Shown: positions 1 through 6,136 of the stretch, piece by piece
Layout: the number at the start of each line of letters is the position of its first letter
Numbering within the stretch: the first letter of the stretch is position 1
DNA from: an uncultured Anaerolineaceae bacterium
GTDB taxonomy: Bacteria > Chloroflexota > Anaerolineae > Promineifilales > Promineifilaceae
Reading direction: 5' to 3'
NCBI GenBank assembly: GCA_937967805.1
Contig: CALBTC010000149.1
Coordinates: forward strand, 1 to 7,172
Length of the DNA stretch: 7,172 bases
Notes under the pieces: model-generated
Database searches by the model: none
What the model saw: only the letters and a program-made list of their open reading frames with translations
What the model was told of the DNA's origin: nothing
Program-made: the position numbers and the translations under genes

Positions 1-1338
1 GGCCGTGGGTGTAGCCAACGCCAGCGCGTCCGGGCAGGCAATCACCACTGTGGAAACGGCGACCGTCAGGGCAAAGACCAGGTCTGCACCTGAAACGAGC
101 CAGATGGTCAAAGCCAGCGCCCCAGAGATGAGCGCCACAAACACCAGGTACTTGCCCGCTTCGTCGGCCAGCCGCTGCGCCGGGGCTTTGCTGCCCTGCG
201 CCGACTGCACCATCTGCACAATGCGAGCCAGCGCCGTATCAGAGCCGACGTGTTCGGTCTTGAAGCGGAACGCGCCGGTGGTATTCAGTGTACCGCCTGT
301 GACGTTGATACCTTCCTTCTTTTCCACCGGAATGGGTTCGCCGGTGATCATCGATTCGTCTACGTAGGAACGGCCGTTTACCACCACGCCATCCACTGGC
401 ACCTTCTCACCAGGACGCACCGCGATCACATCACCCACCTGCACCTCTTCCACCGGCAGCTCCACTTCCTCGCCGTCTCGAATCACCCGCGCCATGTCCG
501 GCACCAGCTTCAACAGCGAGGAGATCGCTTCCCCAGTCGCATTCCGCGCCGCCATCTCCATCCAATGCCCCAACAGGCTGAACGTGGTCAGCATCGCCGC
601 CGCCTCAAAGAACACTTCCCCTTCAAAGAGGAAGGTGGCGGCCACGCTGTACAGGTAAGCGGTGAGAATACCGGTGGCGATCCGCGCCGCCATGTTCACG
701 TGCAGCCGCCGCGGCGCCTTTGCCGCCACCGACAGGAAAGGCCAGCCGCCCCAGAACACAACCGGTGTCGTGATCAGGAATTGGAAGATATTATTGGGAA
801 TGCCAAACGGGGTCGGCGGGCTTAGATTGAGCATCCGTGTCCCTAGTGGGGAATAAATAATTTCGATGATGGTGATGATGGCCGCAATAATAAACAGGTT
901 GCGCATCGTTTTCGCCATGTGCGCCCCGTGTCCGGCATGAGCGTCATGATTTTCATGTTCTTCATGTGCGGCGTGGTCAACATGTTCGGCTGGAGCCGCC
1001 ATCTCCGCATGATCCACATGCGCCGCGTGCGCGGAACCCGGGCGGCTGGCCTCGTGAACCGGGCCGCCTTCCTGGCAGATAAAGCCGCAGTGCTTCACGG
1101 CTTCAATGATCGCCTCCGGGTTCGTCTGGCCGGGGTCGTAGCCCACCTGGATGATGCCGCTGGTGCGGTTGAGGGTAACGCTGTGGACACCGGGAGCCGC
1201 GCCGACGTGCTCCTCCACGTGCGGGCAGGCGGATCCCATGAAGTAGTTGGTGATTTCCAACTCCAGCATGGCGTGCCCACTGGGCTTTTCTGGTTTTTTT
1301 GGTGTGGGTGTATGGCGGTGGTGATTGTGTTCTGTCAT
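1..1338 (-). CDS. P1B-type heavy-metal (copper-like) translocating ATPase, N-terminal part, cut by window edge
   Basis: Inner-membrane ATP-driven metal exporter; 446 residues are visible and the protein continues beyond base 1, so the phosphorylation (DKTG), nucleotide-binding and last membrane segments are not seen. Order: HMA-like domain about 24-88, with GSACPHVE where GMxCxxC is usual, so only one Cys of the pair (C38); His-rich linker 95-140; membrane helices about 146-165, 184-206, 217-238 and 242-262; actuator domain with TGE at 332-334; helices about 390-412 and 416-445. The membrane metal motif is CPD at 435-437 ([14 protein letters not shown]), not CPC or CPH. The start ATG has AAGGAG six bases upstream. 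The gene follows the ZIP gene by 70 nt. GHWMEM and the [10 protein letters not shown] stretch are typical of CopA/CopB-type pumps. Copper is the likeliest substrate from the cupredoxin context, but the altered site leaves the metal open. Confidence 0.95.
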   Translation of the reverse strand, partial: MTEHNHHRHTPTPKKPEKPSGHAMLELEITNYFMGSACPHVEEHVGAAPGVHSVTLNRTSGIIQVGYDPGQTNPEAIIEAVKHCGFICQEGGPVHEASRPGSAHAAHVDHAEMAAPAEHVDHAAHEEHENHDAHAGHGAHMAKTMRNLFIIAAIITIIEIIYSPLGTRMLNLSPPTPFGIPNNIFQFLITTPVVFWGGWPFLSVAAKAPRRLHVNMAARIATGILTAYLYSVAATFLFEGEVFFEAAAMLTTFSLLGHWMEMAARNATGEAISSLLKLVPDMARVIRDGEEVELPVEEVQVGDVIAVRPGEKVPVDGVVVNGRSYVDESMITGEPIPVEKKEGINVTGGTLNTTGAFRFKTEHVGSDTALARIVQMVQSAQGSKAPAQRLADEAGKYLVFVALISGALALTIWLVSGADLVFALTVAVSTVVIACPDALALATPTA

Positions 1339-1395
1339 AATTTTCTCCTTATCTGCAATTGTGCGATGGGGCATTCGCGTATGAAATTATTGTGA

Positions 1396-1407
1396 AAACG
1401 GCCGTTT
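1396..1407. repeat. 12-bp perfect palindrome AAACGGCCGTTT between ZIP and ATPase genes
   Basis: The longest and only clearly intergenic copy of the dispersed octamer ACGGCCGT. It begins 1 nt after the ZIP stop codon on the transcribed strand and lies about 58 nt before the ATPase start. The rest of the 70-nt gap holds the ATPase ribosome binding site and no convincing promoter or terminator. There is no T-run after the palindrome, so it is not an intrinsic terminator. Confidence 0.7.
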
Positions 1408-1408
1408 C

Positions 1409-2182
1409 CTAACCAAATACATTATCCAGGAACATCATCAGGGCAAAGCCAAGCACCACGCCCCATGTCGCCACATCCTGATGACCACGGCGATGGGTTT
1501 CCGGGATAATCTCGTCACTGACGACAAATAGCATCGCTCCGGCTGCAAATGCGAGACCAAAAGGTAAGAGTGGGCGAGCAACCTGTACAGTCGTTACCCC
1601 AATAATGCCCGCAATCGGTTCAGCCATTCCCGACAACGTGGCATACGCCAGCGCCCGGCGGCGGCTGTACCCTTCCCGAATCAACGGCAAGGCAACAGCC
1701 AACCCTTCCGGCATGTTTTGTAAACCGATGGCAATCGCCAGCACGGTTGCCGCCGCCAGATCACCGCTGCCAAACCCAACGCCAACCGCCAGCCCTTCCG
1801 GGAAGTTGTGCAGGGTAATAGCAATAATCAACAGCCAGACCCGGCGCAACGATGATGGCGGCCCTTCATCACCGCTCACAAAATGGGTGTGGGGAATCAC
1901 CCGATCCACCACGGCCAGGAACAGCGCCCCGATAATTAAACCGAGAACGGCCGTTTCCACCCCCCCAAGTTCGATCGCCGGCAACAGCAAGCTAAATGCC
2001 GTCGCCGCCAGCATCACCCCGGCAGCAAAGCCCAACATCCCATCCAATAACCTGTCTGATACATTCCGGGTAAATAGAACTGGCAGGGCGCCAACGCCCG
2101 TCGCCAGCCCTGTGCCGATGGTGGCTATTATCCCCAGCAGAATAATATCTTTCTCGACAATGAACCGGGCAATTGCTTCCAT
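1409..2182 (-). CDS. ZIP-family divalent metal transporter (GufA/ZupT-like)
   Basis: 257-residue polytopic membrane protein of normal bacterial ZIP length, with about eight hydrophobic segments. The two metal-binding helices are recognisable: HNFPEG at 125-130 and QNMPEG at 155-160, giving H125, N126, E129 and Q155, N156, E159, as in the binuclear site of the family. A short His-bearing loop (IPHTH, 96-100) precedes the first of these, and a later helix carries SDEIIPETH (222-230). ZIP proteins carry zinc and other divalent metals, mostly into the cytoplasm, by a non-ATP mechanism. The start lies 3 nt after the GAPDH stop and uses a weak AAGG inside the GAPDH end, so translation is probably coupled to GAPDH. 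The metal specificity cannot be read from sequence; iron, manganese and zinc all remain possible. Confidence 0.93.
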   Translation of the reverse strand: MEAIARFIVEKDIILLGIIATIGTGLATGVGALPVLFTRNVSDRLLDGMLGFAAGVMLAATAFSLLLPAIELGGVETAVLGLIIGALFLAVVDRVIPHTHFVSGDEGPPSSLRRVWLLIIAITLHNFPEGLAVGVGFGSGDLAAATVLAIAIGLQNMPEGLAVALPLIREGYSRRRALAYATLSGMAEPIAGIIGVTTVQVARPLLPFGLAFAAGAMLFVVSDEIIPETHRRGHQDVATWGVVLGFALMMFLDNVFG

Positions 2183-2185
2183 CCG

Positions 2186-3232
2186 TTACCTTGCCGCCAG
2201 AAAAGCCCGCCGCATGCCCATGGCTTCATTCGTCATGCGAATGGATTCACGGCCGTCTGTCACAGTCCCGGCCAGGGCGCGAATGGCGTCCACGCTTTCG
2301 GGCACGACAATGGCCTCATTGTAAACCTGGTAGGTGTAGTAAAGTTCTTTGCCGTTCACCGTGAGCACGTCCTCCCACAGTGCCACCTCCCACATGTCGC
2401 CGCGCGGCCGTCCCAGGTCTTTCATCAGTTCGATGGTGCTGTTCAGCGCCACCACGCCATCGCTCATGCGAATAAAGGCGATGCGCGGCGCAGCCCTGAA
2501 GGCCTCCAATACTTCTTCCCGGCTCGCCTCTCGTGTCATTTCCACAATCCAGTAATGGTTGTGGGTCTGCGTATGAGAGGCTTTGGCGGCTATCGTGACT
2601 ACATCCAGATCGGGCACAACCGTTTGGGCGTCTGGTCCCTGGTGGCTGGGAATGTGCGGTTCGGGCACAATGGTGTTCATGATACCGCTATGATCCGACT
2701 CCCAGGGGTCGGTGGCCCGGCGCATTAAAACACCCCTGGCCTTCTTCAATAACCCCGCCTGGCGCAGAGCCAGCAGCGTGCGTACGGTGCTGGTAGTATT
2801 GCAGGAGACGACTCGGGTGGCATCCCGGCCTACGGCCGTATCGTAATTGGCCTGGGCCACGAAGGAATGGCCGGTCAGGCTGTGTTTCTCGCCGCCCTGA
2901 TAGATGGCTTTGACGCCTACCTCCCGGTACCGTTCCAGGTTCCTGGCCCCAATGCCTTTGGGGGTGCAGTCCGCCACCACGTCCACCTGCGCCAGCAGGT
3001 CATCCAGCGTACCCTCAACCGGAATCCCGGCGCCCTTCATTTCGTCCACTTTGTCCCCCAGCGAAGCGTAGATGGGCAAGCCCAAAACCGCCCCGGCCTG
3101 TACCCGGTAATCGCTGACAACGTCGGCCACGCCCACCAGTTCCATATCGGGTTGTAACTGCACAGCATCGGCCACCCGTTTGCCGATGACGCCGTAGCCG
3201 TTGACGGCAACGCGAATTTTGTCGTTAATCAT
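2186..3232 (-). CDS. gap: Type II (archaeal-type) glyceraldehyde-3-phosphate dehydrogenase
   Basis: 348-residue cytoplasmic enzyme that oxidises and phosphorylates glyceraldehyde 3-phosphate to 1,3-bisphosphoglycerate with NAD(P). It belongs to the archaeal-type class and not to the common bacterial GapA class. The N-terminal Rossmann motif is NGYGVIGKR (11-19). The active-site segment is SCNTTSTVR (143-151) with catalytic C144. H220 in KASHTQTH is the probable general base, by analogy with His219 of archaeal enzymes. Length matches the archaeal family (about 335-350). The ATG has AAGGAGT upstream with about 8 nt spacing; a second ATG 7 nt upstream is out of frame. The gene starts 30 nt after the PFK stop and ends 3 nt before the ZIP start, so it sits within an operon. 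Cofactor preference is not assigned. Confidence 0.95.
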   Translation of the reverse strand: MINDKIRVAVNGYGVIGKRVADAVQLQPDMELVGVADVVSDYRVQAGAVLGLPIYASLGDKVDEMKGAGIPVEGTLDDLLAQVDVVADCTPKGIGARNLERYREVGVKAIYQGGEKHSLTGHSFVAQANYDTAVGRDATRVVSCNTTSTVRTLLALRQAGLLKKARGVLMRRATDPWESDHSGIMNTIVPEPHIPSHQGPDAQTVVPDLDVVTIAAKASHTQTHNHYWIVEMTREASREEVLEAFRAAPRIAFIRMSDGVVALNSTIELMKDLGRPRGDMWEVALWEDVLTVNGKELYYTYQVYNEAIVVPESVDAIRALAGTVTDGRESIRMTNEAMGMRRAFLAAR

Positions 3233-3262
3233 GGTTCATAACTCCTTATTTGCTCAATTTCT

Positions 3263-4246
3263 CTACTTGTCTAATATTTGCGCCAGTGCCAGCAGGCGCA
3301 TATCCATTGGTTTTTGCCGGCCACCGCTGCGGGTGGCCACCTCGGCCAGGGGCGTTGTCGTAATTTCACTTTTTAGCTGGCCCACCAGCACGCCATGCCT
3401 GCCTTCGGCCAATTGTGCGGTGGCAGCGGCGCCCAGCCGTGTGGCCAGCAGCCGGTCAAAGGCGCCGGGCGAACCGCCGCGCTGCACGTGGCCCAGCTTG
3501 GTGACCCGCAGTTCAAAGCCCAATCTTTCTTGATGTTCGGCAAAGTAGTTGGCCAGGGCTTCGGCATTGTAGCCAGCGCCTTCGGCGACAACGACAATCG
3601 CATGGGCTTTGCCTCGTTTGTAGGCAGCACGCATTTTCGCGGCCAGATCGTTGGGATCGGTTTCCACTTCAGGTATGAGAATGGCTTCGGCCCCACCGGC
3701 AATGCCGGCCATCAAAGCCAGGTAGCCGTTGTCCCGGCCCATCACTTCTACCAGGAAGGCTCGCTGGTGGGATGAGGCGGTGATTTTCAACCGGTCGATG
3801 GCTTCAAGGGCGATGTTGAGCGCGGTATCGACGCCAATAGTGATCTCGGAACCAAAGAGATCGTTATCAATCGTGGAAGCGACGCCGACAACCGGAAAAT
3901 CTAACCGGGACAGGGCATAAGCGCCTGCTTGTGAGCCGTTGCCGCCAATGACAACCAGGCCGTCTATGTTGTTTTCTTGTAAGATTCGTAATGCTTGGCG
4001 ACGGCCGTCTTCTGTTTTGAAGGCGGGGGCGCGGGCGCTGCCCAAGATAGTGCCGCCACGCTGAATGATGCCGCCGACATCCCGGGCGCCCATAGGGACA
4101 ATGCTGCCGGCCATGAGACCAGCATAACCGCGCCGGATACCGAAGACAGCCCATCCCTTATCAAGTGCAGTGCGGACGACAGCGCGAATGGCGGCGTTCA
4201 TACCAGGGGCGTCACCGCCGCTGGTCAATACAGCGATACGTTTCAT
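3263..4246 (-). CDS. pfkA: 6-phosphofructokinase, PfkA type, probably ATP-dependent
   Basis: 327 residues, close to the E. coli PfkA size and colinear with it. Seen: TSGGDAPGMNAAIR (8-21) for ATP binding, R72, TIDND (125-129) with catalytic D127, R162, VMGRDNGYLAL (168-178), E222 and GHVQRGGSP (252-260) for fructose 6-phosphate. G104 is kept, which argues for ATP rather than pyrophosphate as donor. Two positions are atypical: GGNGS (101-105) has N103 where E. coli has the Mg-associated D103, and S124 replaces Gly. Effector-site residues R21, R25, E187, R211 and K213 are present while position 154 is Lys, so allosteric control is plausible. The start has GGAG 5 nt upstream and lies 24 nt after the SDR stop; GAPDH follows directly. 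Together they cover an early and a middle step of glycolysis. Confidence 0.94.
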   Translation of the reverse strand: MKRIAVLTSGGDAPGMNAAIRAVVRTALDKGWAVFGIRRGYAGLMAGSIVPMGARDVGGIIQRGGTILGSARAPAFKTEDGRRQALRILQENNIDGLVVIGGNGSQAGAYALSRLDFPVVGVASTIDNDLFGSEITIGVDTALNIALEAIDRLKITASSHQRAFLVEVMGRDNGYLALMAGIAGGAEAILIPEVETDPNDLAAKMRAAYKRGKAHAIVVVAEGAGYNAEALANYFAEHQERLGFELRVTKLGHVQRGGSPGAFDRLLATRLGAAATAQLAEGRHGVLVGQLKSEITTTPLAEVATRSGGRQKPMDMRLLALAQILDK

Positions 4247-4270
4247 AGCTTCTCCATCGGGGCAATTTAT

Positions 4271-5029
4271 CTAACGCGCCAGATAACCGCCGTCTACGGC
4301 ATAGTAAGCGCCGGTAACAAACGACGCCTTGTCGGAACTGAGCCAGATAACCAGCTCAGCCACTTCTTCGGGTTGGCCCAGCCGCCCAATGGGGTGCAAG
4401 GCCACCAAAATCTGCATCGTTTCCGGATCTTCTTCCAGCGGGTCGAGCATGTGCGTTTTGATGAAGCCGGGGCCAACGGCGTTGACGCGGATGCCCTGCT
4501 CGGCATACTCAACGGCCGCATTCTTGGTCAGCCCGACGATGCCATGCTTGGCGGCGACGTAAGCCGGGGCCGTGGCAAAGGCCACCTGGCCTAGAATGGA
4601 AGCCATGTTGACGATGGTCCCACCGCCGTTAGCCAGCATGGCCGGAATCTGGTATTTCATGCAGTAGAAAACGCCAGATAGGTTGATGTTGATAACCTGC
4701 TGCCAGCCCTCCACGGAGTAATCGGCCGTCAAGTTTTGTTCACCGCCAATACCGGCATTGTTGCAGGCGAAATCAAGACGGCCGTAGCGTTCCACAGCCT
4801 GCGCCACCAACACCTCACAATCGGCCGCTTTAGCCACGTCTGCCTTGACAAAGGCCGCGGCGCCGCTGGCTTCTCGAATCAACTGCACCGTCTCCTGTCC
4901 CCCAGCTTCGTCTACGTCGGAGACAATAACGTTCGCTCCTTCCCGAGCGTACAGCCGGGCACTGGCCCGGCCGATGCCGGAAGCAGCGCCAGTCACAATT
5001 GCCACTTTATCGGTAAATTCACCGTTCAT
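4271..5029 (-). CDS. Short-chain dehydrogenase/reductase (classical SDR)
   Basis: 252-residue cytoplasmic oxidoreductase of normal classical SDR length. It shows the cofactor motif TGAASGIG (13-20), NNAG (90-93), N116 in the NINL segment and the catalytic set S144, Y157 and K161 (APAYVAAKHG). D38 after the second strand suggests NAD(H) over NADP(H). The C-terminal half has the usual VNAVGPG (182-188) and VTGAYYAVDGG (238-248) segments. Substrate is unknown; the family covers sugars, alcohols, steroids and 3-ketoacyl groups. The ATG overlaps the stop of the cupin gene (ATGA), with GGAG eight bases before the start inside the cupin end, so the two are likely translated together. Glucose or polyol dehydrogenase activity would fit the glycolytic neighbours, but nothing in the sequence proves it. 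Confidence 0.93.
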   Translation of the reverse strand: MNGEFTDKVAIVTGAASGIGRASARLYAREGANVIVSDVDEAGGQETVQLIREASGAAAFVKADVAKAADCEVLVAQAVERYGRLDFACNNAGIGGEQNLTADYSVEGWQQVININLSGVFYCMKYQIPAMLANGGGTIVNMASILGQVAFATAPAYVAAKHGIVGLTKNAAVEYAEQGIRVNAVGPGFIKTHMLDPLEEDPETMQILVALHPIGRLGQPEEVAELVIWLSSDKASFVTGAYYAVDGGYLAR

Positions 5030-5430
5030 TCTGATTTCTCCTCTTCACTATGGTCATGATGCTGTGGTTCCGCTTCCAACATCCGCCGGTGCTCGCTGTC
5101 ATACAGGTGGCTGGCCGGGTTTTCTTTGAGGATGGCGATGAAGACTAATTTCTCGTCTAAAGCACGCACGGAGTGAGTTTCACCGGCATCGAAAACCACC
5201 ATCATTCCTTCGCCGCATTCGCGCTCGACGCCATCGACGCCGGTAAACATGCCGCGGCCCTGAATGATGATCAGATGGACCGGCGAATGAGGGGCTTCAT
5301 GGGCCTTGATCTCTTGCTCCGACAGCAAGGCAAAACGCAGCGCCCGCTCTTCCTCATTGCTGTGCAGCGATTCGGCGTGGGCGTTTCTTTCGTTGAACTC
5401 TACGCCTGCAAACAAATCAAACGTTCTCAT
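5026..5430 (-). CDS. Small single-domain cupin protein with His-rich tail
   Basis: 134 residues from the chosen ATG at 5430, which has GGAGG five bases upstream; an earlier in-frame ATG at 5493 would add 21 residues without a comparable site and across the upstream dyad. A cupin barrel spans about 30-102: H44, H48 and H52 in the first motif region (AHEAPHSPVH), the turn QGRGMFTGVDG (57-67) and FDAGETHSV (80-88) with H86. The first motif departs from the canonical HxH...E pattern, so the metal ligand set is uncertain. The tail after residue 120 is acidic and His-bearing (HHDHSEEE, 124-131), which may bind metal. Cupins of this size act as small metalloenzymes, sugar isomerases or sensors; no function is assigned. 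It is first in the tight run with SDR, PFK, GAPDH and ZIP. Confidence 0.85.
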   Translation of the reverse strand: MRTFDLFAGVEFNERNAHAESLHSNEEERALRFALLSEQEIKAHEAPHSPVHLIIIQGRGMFTGVDGVERECGEGMMVVFDAGETHSVRALDEKLVFIAILKENPASHLYDSEHRRMLEAEPQHHDHSEEEKSE

Positions 5431-5473
5431 ATCATCCTCCGTACTGCTTACCGTCGTGGGGGTTTCTCGCCCG

Positions 5474-5491
5474 TAACATGATGTTATTATC
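5474..5491 (-). promoter_or_regulatory. Possible operator dyad and -10 box before the cupin operon
   Basis: TAACAT-G-ATGTTA (5474-5486) is a perfect inverted repeat with 6-bp arms. On the minus strand it abuts GATAAT (5491-5486), which matches TATAAT at five of six positions. The cupin ATG lies about 44 nt downstream. No good -35 box is seen at 16-18 nt, so the promoter is weakly supported. The 149-nt gap between the YHS stop and the cupin start (5431-5579) otherwise holds only a short GC stem (GCGGC-gtg-GCCGC, 5512-5524) without a T-run. The layout would suit repression over the transcription start. Confidence 0.35.
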
Positions 5492-5579
5492 AAATGAGAT
5501 CACGCAGGCCAGCGGCGTGGCCGCGGGTTTATTCTTGAGTGGACAACCCGGCGACAACGCCATTGGGCCAGCGCATTAC

Positions 5580-5783
5580 TCAGGACTGTGGACGCCGGTG
5601 CGGCTGGCGCTTGCCCTTCTTAACCTTTTCCCCTACTTCTGGCTGGGCATAGGCTTCCGGCGTGCGTTCAAACTCTGATTGGCACTGTGGACAACAGAGG
5701 AAATAGGCCACGCCCTCGTACTCAATGGTGATGTGGGCTTTGCCGCGATTCATACGTTTGCCGCATACAGGATCTTTTAGCAT
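5580..5783 (-). CDS. YHS-domain metal-binding protein
   Basis: 67-residue cytoplasmic protein. Residues 3-45 form a complete YHS domain: DPVCGKRM (4-11), a strand region with EYEGVAYFLC (21-30), CC-P-Q-C (30-34) and SEFERTPEAY (36-45). C7, C30/C31 and C34 are the likely metal ligands. YHS domains occur alone or attached to heavy-metal ATPases and are thought to bind or deliver copper and similar metals. The C-terminal 20 residues are strongly basic (KVKKGKRQPHRRPQS) and lie outside the domain. The ATG has AAGGA about nine bases upstream. It is the last gene of the metal block before the 149-nt gap ahead of the cupin gene. Confidence 0.9.
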   Translation of the reverse strand: MLKDPVCGKRMNRGKAHITIEYEGVAYFLCCPQCQSEFERTPEAYAQPEVGEKVKKGKRQPHRRPQS

Positions 5784-5848
5784 GATATACCATCCTTCAT
5801 TTGATAAAGAGATTTGCTGGTTTATTTAGCCACCAACCAAAATCAGTT

Positions 5849-6113
5849 TCACTGCGATATTTCTCCAGTTTTCTTCGACGCAACGGATTGGCCGGAATCT
5901 TTGGATATGGCATGGTCGGCACGATCGTGCCCATGTCCGCCATGACCGGCGTGCATGAACAGGTGGCTGACTAAAAATAGTCCCAGCAAGCCATAAGTGA
6001 CGACCGTATCCGCAGCCACATTAAAAACAAAAATGGCGATCAGCGACGCTAACGAGCAAAACGGCCGTTATGTGCCGCCATTGTCTGGGTAAAAAGGCGG
6101 GTCTCTCATTCAT
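5849..6113 (-). pseudogene. Short His-rich two-helix membrane protein gene (DUF2933-like), broken by a single-base frameshift
   Basis: Two overlapping minus-strand frames make one sensible protein. The first opens at ATG 6113 (MNERPAFLPRQWRHITAVLLVSVA...) and runs to a TAA at 6023-6021. The second is open from 6067 and ends at TGA 5851-5849, with LIAIFVFN, then VVTYGLLGLFLVSHLFMH, then HAGHGGHGHDRADH. Joined, they give about 87 residues, two membrane helices and a His-rich tail; the span of 265 nt is 3x88+1, so one base is extra. The shift must lie within 6024-6067, most likely near the T4 run beside the ACGGCCGT copy. The layout resembles DUF2933 proteins found with copper genes. It begins 23 nt after the HMA stop with only a weak AAGA ribosome site. 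It could be a sequencing error, a true pseudogene or a programmed +1 shift. Bases 5784-5848 hold only the YHS ribosome site and AT-rich sequence. Confidence 0.6.
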
Positions 6114-6136
6114 TTTCTTATGCTCTGGATACGACT

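Larger units (their letters stand above)
370..6068. repeat. Dispersed palindromic octamer ACGGCCGT, eight exact copies
   Basis: Exact copies begin at 370, 1398, 1947, 2249, 2832, 4001, 4778 and 6061. Simple base composition predicts roughly 0.1-0.2 copies in 7.2 kb. Six of the eight extend to a 10-bp palindrome (AACGGCCGTT at 369, 1397, 1946 and 6060; TACGGCCGTA at 2831; GACGGCCGTC at 4000). Copies inside genes are read in two phases, as Gly-Arg (GGC CGT) in the ATPase, GAPDH, PFK and SDR genes and as Thr-Ala-Val (ACG GCC GTN) in the ZIP, GAPDH and small membrane protein genes, so protein sequence does not explain them. One-mismatch copies occur near 2404, 4511 and 4722. The window also begins with GGCCGT, which may be a cut ninth copy. 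The pattern resembles HIP1 of cyanobacteria, with a different sequence. Confidence 0.8.

Noticed and set aside
250..825. 191-codon plus-strand open frame with many His and Arg residues
   Set aside because: The His/Arg richness is a by-product of reading the complement of the P1B ATPase gene; the ATPase frame has ordered domains and a strong ribosome site.
919..1395. 158-codon plus-strand open frame opposite the ATPase start
   Set aside because: Antisense to the HMA domain and His linker; no family features.
1605..2324. 239-codon plus-strand open frame antisense to the ZIP gene
   Set aside because: Composition is Pro/Ser/Arg/Ala-rich with no domain, and it mirrors a clear ZIP gene on the other strand; it is a GC-driven shadow.
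3995..4594. 199-codon plus-strand open frame across the PFK/SDR junction
   Set aside because: It is antisense to two well-supported enzymes, has no recognisable motif and no convincing ribosome site.
5478..5678. 66-codon plus-strand open frame over the cupin-YHS gap
   Set aside because: It overlaps the YHS gene on the opposite strand and the operator-like dyad; the hydrophobic end looks incidental.
5918..5931. 14-bp perfect palindrome GGCACGATCGTGCC
   Set aside because: A 14-bp perfect palindrome is expected roughly once per two windows of this size, and it lies inside the His-tail codons of the small membrane protein.
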